A DNA stretch of 64,000 nt. It comes from Monomorium pharaonis (lineage: Eukaryota; Arthropoda; Insecta; Hymenoptera; Formicidae). Positions within the stretch are counted from its first letter, which is position 1, and every line of letters begins with the position of its first letter. The position numbers and the translations under genes were made by a program. The stretch is taken from the NCBI RefSeq assembly GCF_013373865.1, contig NC_050471.1:28801176-28865175 (forward strand), given 5' to 3'. Positions 26,201 to 37,254 of the stretch are shown here, piece after piece. The notes beneath the pieces are model-generated. The model saw only the letters and a list, made by a program, of their open reading frames with translations. It had not been told where the DNA came from and did not search any database.

Positions 26201-26319
26201 TCAAAATTTTGGCTTAAATATTGAATTTTTTGTTCATCGCTAATACTCAGAATCACTTCGTCATCTTGATTGGAATTTGTTAATTCTTGAGTGAGTTGCG
26301 ATCTGGATGTAGCAATCAC
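20225..26319 (-). CDS. Cuticular protein: Rebers-Riddiford-like domain fused to giant collagen-like repeat (first exon missing)
   Basis: Five minus-strand exons join in frame: 26319-26196, 25976-25641, 25546-25484, 25373-21939 and 21627-20225 (stop 20227-20225), giving 1,786 residues plus an unlocated first exon. In order: a polar segment (1-41); a chitin-binding Rebers-Riddiford-like module (about 43-105; [41 protein letters not shown]); a His-rich stretch; a short linker; about 1,145 residues of Gly-X-Pro triplets; then XXG triplets, a Gln/Tyr/Asn-rich region and a C-terminal cysteine cluster (CPCY, VPYCPG, CDAC) ending in a basic tail. RR modules bind chitin in cuticle; the collagen-like part suggests an extended fibrous rod. 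The introns flanking exons 25976-25641, 25546-25484 and 25373-21939 are all phase 1, as in shuffled modules. The first of these introns is GC-AG (CAG|GCAAGT). A possible first exon is 27496-27455 (14 codons, phase 0), but it is weakly supported. An automated annotation could split this gene or call it collagen alpha. Confidence 0.85.
21939..25373 (-). repeat. Coding minisatellite of 63/72-bp units (collagen-like exon)
   Basis: The exon is made of some 45-50 units, mostly 72 bp (24 residues, eight Gly-X-Pro triplets including GKP) or 63 bp (21 residues, lacking GKP). Each unit has one triplet in which Ser replaces Gly (Ser-Tyr-Pro). Units decay toward the 3' end of the exon (about 21940-22300), where the triplet pattern becomes irregular. 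Higher-order duplications are present: 24821-25053 is identical to 25091-25323, and 22501-22780 matches 23221-23500 with three mismatches. Long open frames in the other five frames are by-products of this repeat. Confidence 0.95.
25546..25552 (-). promoter_or_regulatory. NAGNAG tandem splice acceptor
   Basis: On the minus strand the intron ends AAGCAG before CGCCTATCGG. Using the upstream AAG (exon from 25549) or the CAG (exon from 25546) changes the product by a single Ala, so both isoforms are in frame. Confidence 0.6.
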
Positions 26320-29300
26320 CTAAAAAAATAATTATTTGTTTTTATTGTTTAACAAAGCAAAATTAAATTAAATCTACACTATTTTATTTTTCATACTAAT
26401 ATTCCTTAATACTTTAATTAAAAAATCTTATTTTATAAATTATATGTAATATTTTAAAAAAGAACAAAGAAAACCTTTAATAGTAGCATGTAAATTATAC
26501 CAATAGGATAGTTTATTAAATAAATTAGAAAATTAAGTGACTAAAAGTGAATGAATAAAATTAATAGAAAATTGGATTAAAAGTGAGACAGATGTTTCGC
26601 CCATAAAAACTGATGTTATCCTATTAATCGTCAATTTGATTCTAATAATTAATTTCTTAAATTAAGTGTTAAAAGAATTCAGGAACGTTGTAGTATCTTA
26701 CAAATATTAATATTTATTTAGCTATAATTGTACATCTCTGTAAATTCGCACAAACTATATTTATTAAAAATAAAACATTACATTATTTTTATACTCTTTT
26801 AATAAGAAACAGTTGTTAATCGCAATAATTTGCTTTATCAAGGTACGTGACATTTCCAATGAAGCATGATGTAATTATCGAGTAGTGTTTAAAAACAGTT
26901 GGCCTTTAATATCAGTCGGTAGAATTAAGTATTTGATGCGATCTGCAAGCGCATGCATCGTGAAATATCATAGTCGGCATTTCCAGTTTCTACAGTTAAA
27001 ACGATTTGTAATTCTTAGCTATTAATTTTCCAAACATTGTGCAACTGGTAACACGCAGTCTAAAGTATTTTAAATATACATTATAATCTAAATACAAGAA
27101 AGAAAGAAAGAAAAAGAAAAATCAATGGAAAAAATAAGAAAAAACAAATACAATTTACAAAAATCTAATAAATTTTATCTCCTGCATTTAATACAATTTC
27201 TTGCTGCTGCTTTAATGTATATGTATACAAATATTATCTATTGATAACATACTATACTTAAAATAAATAATGGTAGATGTTTGTATATATTTATGCTTTA
27301 TGGCATTAATTCATACATTAATATATAAAATTGTTATTAACAAGTTTACTAATTTTAAACTTAAGCTTATAATAAAATATAGACTAAATATATTTTTATT
27401 ATGTTTATAAATAACATTATCCATTAGCTTTTTGATGAAGTAATAGGCTTTCACTTTTCCAGATGTGATGAGACAAACTATAACTCTCTCTATCATTTCT
27501 GATCTCAATTAATTATCCATTTTATATAAGCGAAAGTCGAAAGTAGTCAATGACTAACAGTATAAATTCTTATTCCATTTTCAATCTGCATGAAGTAATA
27601 ATTTAGAAGAATTTTATACACATACACACACACATGCATCCACACACATACATACACATGTGTATGAGGGTGTATTAACTTTCCGCAAACTACTCTGAAT
27701 TTCACCACTTATTCAGACCATCCGAGTCGTTGAGAAATGATTATGTTTTTTAAAGGGTTTTTGAATTTTAAAGAAGCTAAAGAGAAATTTTGCTTGCTCT
27801 TTTAATATTTATAAATGTAATTGTATAATTATATGGCCAGAATTTTTTTTTCCAATTTGAGACAGAATTAGCCGAATAATTCAAAGTAGAAAAATCATCT
27901 TGGTTTTCTAATTTCTATGTTATTAAGTATAAATATTTAAAGATTATAAGATTAGCAAATCGAAAAATATATATTTTTTAACATTATGTAATATGTTTCA
28001 AACATGTGCAATTTCGCGAAAAATAAAATTGAAAATAATGGTGATATAATTTTATATGTGATGCATCATAAATGATGCAAGGATTATTTCAATGTAATTA
28101 AAATTGTGTTTGAATTGAATATTAGTATAGACAGCTTTTTCTTAAGTTTTTTGTTTTTAATTTGATTCATACATTTATTTTCTGTTCACGATAGGGGTAC
28201 ATGTGTGCATAATATATGAAACGATAGTTTTATGCACTCACGTTTTAGGAGTTTGCATTTGTATGGTATGCACATCGTTTCCTGCATACGAATTGTATAA
28301 CGGAGAAAACCTTACGGTACTTTAAATTTATTTAAATTTTGTACATAAATAAAATTTATTTAACCTATTTCAAAATTTTTGATGTCTTTATTATATTTGG
28401 TCCTTATTTATTGTTTTAACTGTAAAAGTTTGAATTATAAAAATAGCCAGTCCTTTTTATGTTTGACTGCAGCAAATATTTAGAGGAATAAATAAGAAAG
28501 AAAAACAATTTTCTTTGTAAGCTAAATATTTTAACAAACAAATTTTTATTAGATACACTTATAATGACTTGTACGAACATAAGATCAAGATCGTGTTTTA
28601 AATCAAAAGATGCAACATACATTTATATGTCTATCTTATTGACATTCTGAAGTCAATCGCCTTGACACCTGCAGCATTAACTTTATGAAAAAATGTTATT
28701 ACACAACAAAGCTACTGGAATTAAGCCCGAAGTACTACTGTGAGTGAATTTTTAGTGCTATTTTAGATTTTGTATAATTTTTGTTATTAAAGTTTTAATA
28801 ACTTAAAATAACACTTAATAAAATTTTTGTTTACATAAAAATAATTCTGTTATTCTAACATATTACAATTTAAAAAGTAGAAGAGTAAAAGAAAAATTTT
28901 TTGTAAAAGTTTTTAAAGTTTTTGTAAAAATTGTATTTTAATTTTAAGTAAATTTTTACCCTAAAGTATTATGTAAGAAAAATATAACTATCATCAAGGG
29001 TTAATGTACAACGTATTGAAATCAAAGAATTTTTCAATAATTTTTTAAATAGTTTCCAATAATTTCGATTTTTCTGACAAGTGCAATAATATTTTTCGGC
29101 AAGGGTGAAAAGGCATTAACTTCCATACACTATTGTTAAGTGTAATTATGTTGATTCTTATGTTTAAAATTATAAGACAATTATACAATACAATTAATTG
29201 TCTCTTTATTTATAGATTTATTATTTTAATTATATCATTTTAAACATTTTGCCAGTTATTACAATAATATTATAAGAGTTGAAAGAAACCGATGAAGTAG

Positions 29301-29441
29301 TTATGTAGTTGCTACATTGTGTTATATTGGAGTGAACCAGGTCAAAGATAAAATTTAATATATCCGGTATCGAATTCGAATTCTTGCCCATCCCATCTTG
29401 CTGTTCTATCACCGACAAACCATATGGCTTCATAATAACAG

Positions 29442-29585
29442 GATATCGATATGTCGCCGACTGTAGTTGCGAGAAATAACGATGATCTGGTAGAAAGCTT
29501 ACGTTACCGTATCCGCAATCTCCTTAAATGGCGACATAGATTAAGAAGATTTCTTTCTCATTGGCTCGAACAAAAATCAAGATGA
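29442..29585 (+). CDS. Candidate short ORF, 44 residues (unrecognised)
   Basis: ATG at 29451 opens 44 codons ending in TGA at 29583-29585. The composition is unlike the AT-rich surroundings: nine Arg residues, mostly CGN codons, and two Trp. Residues 11-43 alternate hydrophobic and basic residues (DDLVESLRYRIRNLL, then RRFLSHWLEQ), which would suit an amphipathic basic helix. An in-frame TAA lies just upstream (29436-29438), followed by a possible acceptor (ATAACAG, exon from 29442). It could be a micropeptide, a small exon of an unseen gene, or chance. I do not recognise a family and assign no function. Confidence 0.3.
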   Translation, partial: DIDMSPTVVARNNDDLVESLRYRIRNLLKWRHRLRRFLSHWLEQKSR

Positions 29586-32500
29586 GCATTATACTTGTTA
29601 GAAATATCTTCATATATCATTTATGTAGATTATTTCCCGCATTCTTTTAGCTTTACTTTGCGCTTTATAGAATATTTCAGATTTCATCCCCAATAAAGTT
29701 TTCTCAGAAATTTTATAAGTTATAATATTATACGTTAAAAAAAATTTTTTTACAGAAGTTTTATACAAATTAGAACACACTTTAAAAAGACTAAGAAATT
29801 CTTTTTTTTTCTTACAATTGTACATGTAAATACTAAAATAAGATTTTTAAAATTTCCTTGGCATTTCTAAAAAGTATTTTAATACGTATAAAAATTCAGA
29901 GAAAAAATTTTTACCAAGGATGTGCTTTGTCATTTACTCAATAAAATTATTAAAATTTTATTCAAATTTCAATAAATTGAATCTTTTAGTATTCTATTTT
30001 ATTAATCATTAATATTCCAATAATCCAATTCATTCGGTTGTCCATTGCTACACGCACACGGCGTCAAAAGTGGCACGTATCCTGGTCGACTGAGTTAGGT
30101 TTGGCCAGGATCCACGGCCGCGATTGATGATCTCAACCGTTGTTCCACCCACGAGAAGGGAAAGTCGCGATTCCAAGAAGGCTACGCGAGCGGGACTCCT
30201 CTTCTCATCGTTTTTTTTTCTTTCAGTCCCGGGTTGACAGACTGTATAACGAAAGGTTAATATATGCTAGCTCCCGACCTAACCCTTCTCTACGCGTACT
30301 TACAGCGTCAAATGTTGCCGTGACGATTAATGCCTGCGGTATTTATGTCGCGATATTTTAGTGGACAATAGCAAGATCGTCTCAGTCAAAGCGATCATAG
30401 CAATCCAACTGTTAGTTATTTACTTTTCAAGGTAACTCTAACATATATCTTCAGGCTCACAATAAATGTTATACCAAATTGCCTGCAATTGTACTTTAAT
30501 CCTCTAATAATTCTATTCATATTTACTGCATAAAAAAAACATTTTAAGTTTTGCTTATTTAAATACTGGATAAATTAAAAGTTGAATTAAAATTGGTATT
30601 CATTCGTTGAGAATTGAAATTTTTATTGATTTATAAAAATAATATTTATAATAATAATTGAAGTAAACTTTTTTGCATAGCAATATTGTAAATTATTAAT
30701 CTTTTTAAAATTTTGCTAAGTTTAATTTTTTTCTTGAAAGAAATGTGGAATTGTCGGTTGTACGATAAAATATGTTAATTTATGCGTCGTCGTGAATCAA
30801 AATGCTTGTGTGGGTATCTAATATATGCAATATAAAACGAATGTTCCAGGCCAAATTACCCTTTATCTATGTCAATTAAATTAATCAAACAATTCACGAT
30901 TTTTATCAAAAAGACTTTTTTGGTAAGATATTAATAGCATAATATAATTTACTTTATATAATTCACTTATAATTATTAATTGTCAAATATTATCGATAAA
31001 ATCGTGACAACAATAATTATTATTATTTTGTAATTTGTATAATTTTTTTAGAGTTAGTTAATATTATTTAATCATTATTTAAATTACATGTTCTATTGTT
31101 ACACTTTATTAATTTATTTATTTTACATGATTTTTGATATTATGTTATTATTTTATTTACTTAATTATTATTTAGCTTTTGCAGCAATATTTTTTCATTT
31201 TATATTCTAATGCATTAAACTTGTATTTATTCTTTAATTTTGCGATTTTTTATTTGAGAAAAAAAAGAAAAAAAAAGAAAGTGAGAATAAGGGAATCGGA
31301 ATTCCGTTCAGAAATGCCAGGAATCCGCCAGGAGTATCAAAATAGTAACTGCTCTATCATTTCAATCGAAGATTAACCTTAAAGGATTGTAATTCTTATC
31401 CTTGATTATGCAAAGAGTGCAAGGCGATCTTTAACATCGCGTATTAGAAGTTATTTATGCAACCTTTTCTTCAAAATGTTAATAAATTAAATTATTTTTA
31501 TGCGGTTTTTTAATTAAGTTTATATACATATATATATAATTATATAATTTTTTATTCTTTAATGTCTATATTTTTTCCTTAAGCTAATCTTATTTATGTT
31601 TATTTTATAAATGTTTCTTTCTTTTTAACGTGAAATAGTAAAGATAATATCTTGCAGATAATTAATAGTTAAAAGTTCCATCTAGTATTTGCACATCTAA
31701 ACATTATCGAGAATCAATCGAAGTAAACAAAATACGCGTTCAAGATATAAAGGTAAACGTGATGGCATTTGATGCAGTCGGATATCTTAATTGCTCGTGG
31801 CGAATCTGCCAGTCAAATGGCCAAAGCTGTATCACCTTATGAATCACACGCAGGGGCCGGGATCATCTCCCAGTGAAAGTCACCTGTAAGTAGTTGCGTA
31901 AGGGACCAGTGATTTAGCCTGGGGCGAAGCCTCTGGTACATAATTGTATGTCAATCGATCTCACAATCGGTGAGATCGCATTGTATTGGAAAACGTTTTG
32001 GTGAATTAATTACATAGAGCAAATTGAAACAGTTGCTTAATGATGTTAATGTTATACCACGGCTGCACAAAATGCTATTAATTGTTAAACAAGTTGGTAA
32101 AATACATTAATGAAATCTCTTTGATATTTCAATTTTTTTTCTTTTTTTTTTATTATAATATTAAAAAATTCTATCAGTTTTAATATCGTGAATTAGAAAT
32201 AATCTTTATGTACATAAGCGTCTTCTTTTTAAAATTTCATTAATTAATAATTTTTTAAGATTCAGATAATTTTCTTAGAGTGAGTTTCTTAGAATTTATG
32301 AAATGTAATTAAACTACCTTTAAATATCTTTGATAATATTCTTTAAAACTTTTAAATACATTATTTTATTATATGTTGTATCATAAAATGCATTAACATA
32401 CATTTTTAAACTAATATTTAATTATAATAAATTCTATATTGACAATAAATATTATGATATAGATTATCATAAGATGATTAAGACTTTAATTAAATTGCAA

Positions 32501-33594
32501 TAAATCGTTGGAATTCAGGGACACGTGGAAGATTAATTATACAGAAATGTATCTTCTTCTATTTTAAGCGTATCCAGATTACACGTGCGTACGTTGCCTA
32601 AGGCGTTTCGTTTTACATAAATGAATGACACATCTTGTGGGGACAACTGTATTCATATGAATCACACTATTACTTAGAACAAAACAATTTTCTTTTGGCT
32701 ATAAAATTTTTTGTAAATACAAAAAATTTTTGTATTAATAATTCCTATTTTTATCTTATCTTTTCAATATTAGATATTTTGATAATTATATGTTATTTTC
32801 AAAATCTGTGCTTAAGTAAAATCAATTTAGTTAAACAACAAGTACATATATAAAAATTCATAATATATTTATGTAAATTAATTATAAAAATTTCACATTT
32901 TAAAGAAAAAAATTTTTAATTTAATTGTTAACTTAATGCTAATGGAAAAATTGTAATTTTGTGATAATCGAAATTACGTACAACGTTCTGTGATATTATT
33001 GCAATGTCATTGCATCGAAATAAATTATGAATGATATGTATATAGTGCGATATTCTCACTTGAATGAGTGTCAATATGAATGGAAGTCTCGATTAGATAA
33101 CAAGTCACGACGGACGCGGCTATTACTGCAAGTTATAATCAATGCTACTTTCTACTATTATTACATAAATAATGGTAGTACTATGCAATAATTGATAAGT
33201 GATGACAGTAATAATAGCAATGTATGAATGTATATGGTTATATCGATATTTATTATACAATAATATATAATAATAGAGTAATAGTATAATAATAATATTA
33301 ATAACAAAAAATAATAGTGACAGATTGTTATCGAAGGCGTTTACATGTGTCTTTTCCGTATTAAAAAAAATTTTTATTGAATTTTTAATAAAATTTAATA
33401 TGAAAAGTACTTTCTGTTTTAAATATGATTGCAATAATATAAATATAATATAATACTTTTATATATCTTTATAATAATATATTAATATATGTAATATTCA
33501 AAATTAAGTAATAAATAATAAAAAATAAGATGCAAGAGATATGTAATCATATATTTTATATTAAATGTAGTTGTAGTAATATCCACGCAATAAG

Positions 33595-33851
33595 TACACG
33601 GAGAAAAATAATTTGCTGGCACAGGAAATTTTATGCTGTTCTAGTAAATTTTATTAGTTATTATATGAACAGCAAAACGACTTGCTAAAAGTACTAATTT
33701 TAAATTCGTTTAATTGTACTAACAAAACATATTTTGCTGTAAAGATCAACATTGTGAAAAATTAGTTACAATAACAATTTTTTTTTGCTATCGCAATATG
33801 CCGTAGCAACGATGGTTTTGCTGTCACAGCAAAACTATTTTTTTCCGTGTA
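33595..33851. mobile_element. MITE with TA-CACGGA termini (mariner-like)
   Basis: The left end reads TACACGGAGAAAAATAATTT and the right end on the opposite strand reads TACACGGAAAAAAATAGTTT. Both are followed by TTGCTG. The outermost TA may be the target duplication, as for Tc1/mariner-type elements. About 257 bp, no coding capacity. Confidence 0.7.
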
Positions 33852-34029
33852 GCAAAACGTGTGTTAAGTATTTACGAGGCATTAACATAAGCATATTTTA
33901 CATTAATATATCTTAGTAATACTTGGATCAAATTCCGATAAATTTAGAGGAGATTTTAATTGCAGGTATTATGAAAATGTCATGTAAATTATATATTAAT
34001 TATATATTAAAAATCGCGAATTAGTCAAA

Positions 34030-34054
34030 TACACACACACACACACACACACAC
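34030..34054. repeat. (CA)n microsatellite
   Basis: About 12 CA dinucleotides in AT-rich intergenic DNA. Confidence 0.95.
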
Positions 34055-34649
34055 TAATAAAAACAATAAATACTAAAAAATTATTAAACTTATTAAAATT
34101 ATTAAATTATTAAATTTAATTTAAGTATTAAACATAACAAATTTGAATTAAATTTGATTAGTTTAATAATTTTTTTCCGATTTTATAAATATTTTGATAA
34201 ATTATTGTTTCTGCAAAAATATCTCCTTAAAATTTATTTTTTTCTTGAGTATTAAAAATAATTAATTTAAAATACATTTTTATTATTATAAATTATATAA
34301 AATATATAAAATAATTTTAATAAATATTAAGTATTCTAATTATATAAATTAATTATTTACTTTGTTTAAAAAGAATTTAAAAGAATAATAGTAATTTTTC
34401 TTTGATAGAGATAATTAATTGATATATTTTTTAGATCATAATTTTATAATTTTATTTACTAGTAAAATCTTTTATATATTTGAAGAGAATAGCAAACGGT
34501 CGAAAATATATTATTTTAAATAATATTAAATTGAAATTAATTTAATTAAATGGTATAACTTTTTATTATATTTTATTTTTTGTGAAAATTGGATTTAGTA
34601 AAGTTTAGCACAAAGGAAATGATGATTAAATGAGTTTCTTAAATTCTAA

Positions 34650-34789
34650 GGGTCAGTTGTTCCAACTTCTTGATAAACTTACCTATCAGATAAATATATA
34701 TCTGTTTTTATTTATTTAAGAAAAGAAATAAAGATAGACACATGCTTACCTGGTAGGTAAGTTTACCAAGAAGTTGGAACAACCGGCCC
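34650..34789. mobile_element. PIF/Harbinger-like MITE with TAA target duplication
   Basis: A 140-bp element with terminal inverted repeats: GGGTCAGTTGTTCCAACTTC on the left, and GGGCCGGTTGTTCCAACTTC reading in from the right. The match continues inward through TTG(A/G)TAAACTTACCTA. It is flanked on both sides by TAA (34647-34649 and 34790-34792), the 3-bp target size and sequence of PIF/Harbinger elements. It shares termini with the element at 13825-13964. Confidence 0.75.
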
Positions 34790-37032
34790 TAAGACATGCG
34801 TGTAAGAAAATACTGAACGAACGACGTACCAAGATGAAGAGGGCTGCAGTGGCACGCCGCAGCATTTTGACAAGAATCCTTTTTCAGCAGGGCATTGTCC
34901 GCAGCCTCTCTGCAATGGCGTCGAGGATGATCCTCAGAGATAATCGCACGCAGCGCGTCGTTCGAACTGAACACGTCGCTGGCAGAAAAAGACTTTTATA
35001 CAGGGTGGGGATTGCCGACCCCCCAACTCAGGCCTCATCCTCGCTCTATCTTCTCTTTTCCCTATTCTTCTCGTTTCAATTTCTCGAGAATGGTCCCTAC
35101 ACTTTTTTTTTCAGTCTCCTCTTTCTCCTGTTTCTTTTTAATGCAGGACGAATATTATTGATAATGATCTAATTAATTTGACATAAATTAAAAAATTTCA
35201 TTATTTTATTATTTATACATATTTTATTATTACTTATATGTTTAATTGTCTTAAATTGTTATTATTAATTTAGTTCACACGTAGAATAATCTTCCTGTAT
35301 TTAATTCCATCCCTGCCAAATAAAGGATTAACTTAGTGTTGACGCTTGATACCCCTTGCGGCCAATTGTTTTCCATTATTATCCGCGTTCTCCGCTTAAA
35401 TGACGAAATAGACCTCGATTAGAAATGCGCTGCTCGAAATGTAGTTCAGGTGCGCGCTATTACGTAAGTGCACTTGGATTTCTTCGGTTTATGGTCTCCC
35501 ACGCTTACCGAACAGCCTGACGAATTAATCTAGTCGAGTAAGTTCTTCATATATGGCGGTGGCGCGAATTCTTGGCGAGACGTCGAGATGATGAACAAGA
35601 ATCAATTAGCCTCGGGTCGTGGCGCTTAATTGGATTCGGAGAACACTTTCAATGTCTCTCGGTGCGATTGTTTAAGCACAGTTGATTTTTATAAGGCTTT
35701 GTGCGCATATTCAGCATAGTCTCAGCCTGTGAGAAATCCCGTTTCTAATAAATTTACCGCATAATGCGGGTTCATTTGTTAGAGATAGCTTCCTCCTCAA
35801 AATCTAATGCGCTTTGTCGTTATTAATAAAGCCGTAGACATTGTGGTGTGTGTGTACTTGCGGGGGTAATTCCCATTCTTGCCGTGAGACTCGAAAGGTG
35901 ACAAAGGATAGATTAAGATTTTAACAATAATGTACAGATCAATTACGATATATGTAAATTTTATGATTTTATTATTTTTTTTAACGTGTATTTAAATATA
36001 AGTACATATTGTAAAAAATAAATATACATTATTTCTATACACATACGTTTGTGTGAAAATTTGTATTTGTATAAAAATAAATTACAATAAGTTCTTCTGT
36101 TTAAAATAGTATTTAATAATTATTATTATCATCTAATGTAATACTTTGAAATTATTACATGTCCATCGCTTTTGTTAAGGAAAAATCAGTTTATGTTAAT
36201 GAAGTGTCTGCAAAAGGCAAAAAATATAAACCTTGTTAGATATGACATCTCTTCATTATAGCAAGTATGGCATGATGAGAGAGACGCGACATTGAGACCC
36301 ACAAAAATCATGCTTATTGCCATTCCGGTAGCAGCTATGTTCTTCACATGCCGTTGGCGTAAGGCAATTCCTCACCGATGTCAGCGGATTGATATGAATA
36401 TTTATACGTCGTTCAGACTGCACTCGTTTCCTTATACTTGCTTTACTGCTACAGATATGTAGAACATACAGATATCTTAATAAATCTAATTATAAGTTAC
36501 ATTTATAATCTAATCTAATTTTAATCTAATGTAATTGTCGCAAGTTTATGTTTTTATCCACTATATATTAATATAAATACAAATAAACTCAGACTCAAAT
36601 AAAATGTCATCTAATTTTATCTATTAAAATATACACGAAGGTAAAAGTTATTAGATAACATTTAAATTGTATTGTGACTTGAATATATTTGTAAAGATTG
36701 ATTGTAAGGAAATTTGCACGAGTAAGAGAACAGCAAGAATAAGAAAATTTGTTGGCACGGTCAATCCGGAAATTCATACAAGTAAAGTTAAGCAATGTCA
36801 TTTGGTATTCTGTCTCCAATATATTTTTTGATCATCGGTTTAACATTATTGTGTCACATTCATGAACAAGGTTTCACTAAAGAAGATGAAATATCGTATA
36901 TAATGGTGATATCATGGAAACACAAGTAATCATCGTCGGATTAACATTTTTAAGAATTTTAGAATTGCAGACTTTTGAAATAAAACGCGGAATATATGTG
37001 GGTGCGCTAAAATATTAAGATGCATAATTAAT

Positions 37033-37254
37033 TCACCAAAAAAATTGCTAGATGCAAATAAATATGTTTTTGAATAGTGCCAAGAAAGTATTTCATAAAA
37101 AATGAATAATATTTATTTCAAACAAGTAACATTTTCTAAATTATAGAAAACTAGTACTTGTTTTAAATAAATATTATTGATTTTCTATAAAATAATTTCT
37201 TGGCACTATTCAAAAAAATATTTATTTGAATCTAGTATTTTTTTTTTCAGTGTA
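37033..37254. mobile_element. Hairpin MITE with CACTGAAAAA-type terminus
   Basis: The arms are about 90-100 bp with clear inverted identity (GAATAGTGCCAAGAAA and AATAATATTTATTT on both sides). The right terminus is TACACTGAAAAAA on the opposite strand; the left one is CACCAAAAAAA. A flanking TA on the right suggests mariner-type integration. Confidence 0.7.

Noticed and set aside
27455..27496. Possible first exon of the RR-collagen gene (14 codons, donor AAA|GTGAAA, minus strand)
   Set aside because: The phase fits and a TATATAA lies just upstream, but the TATA would put the transcription start on the ATG and the donor is weak. A five-codon alternative at 26489-26475 is equally weak, so neither was put in the model.
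34774..35172. 132-codon plus-strand frame beginning at the edge of the Harbinger-like MITE
   Set aside because: The start lies within the MITE terminus; the Arg-rich part resembles no family I know and the C-terminal half is low-complexity Phe/Leu. It could be an old insertion, but there is no support for a gene.
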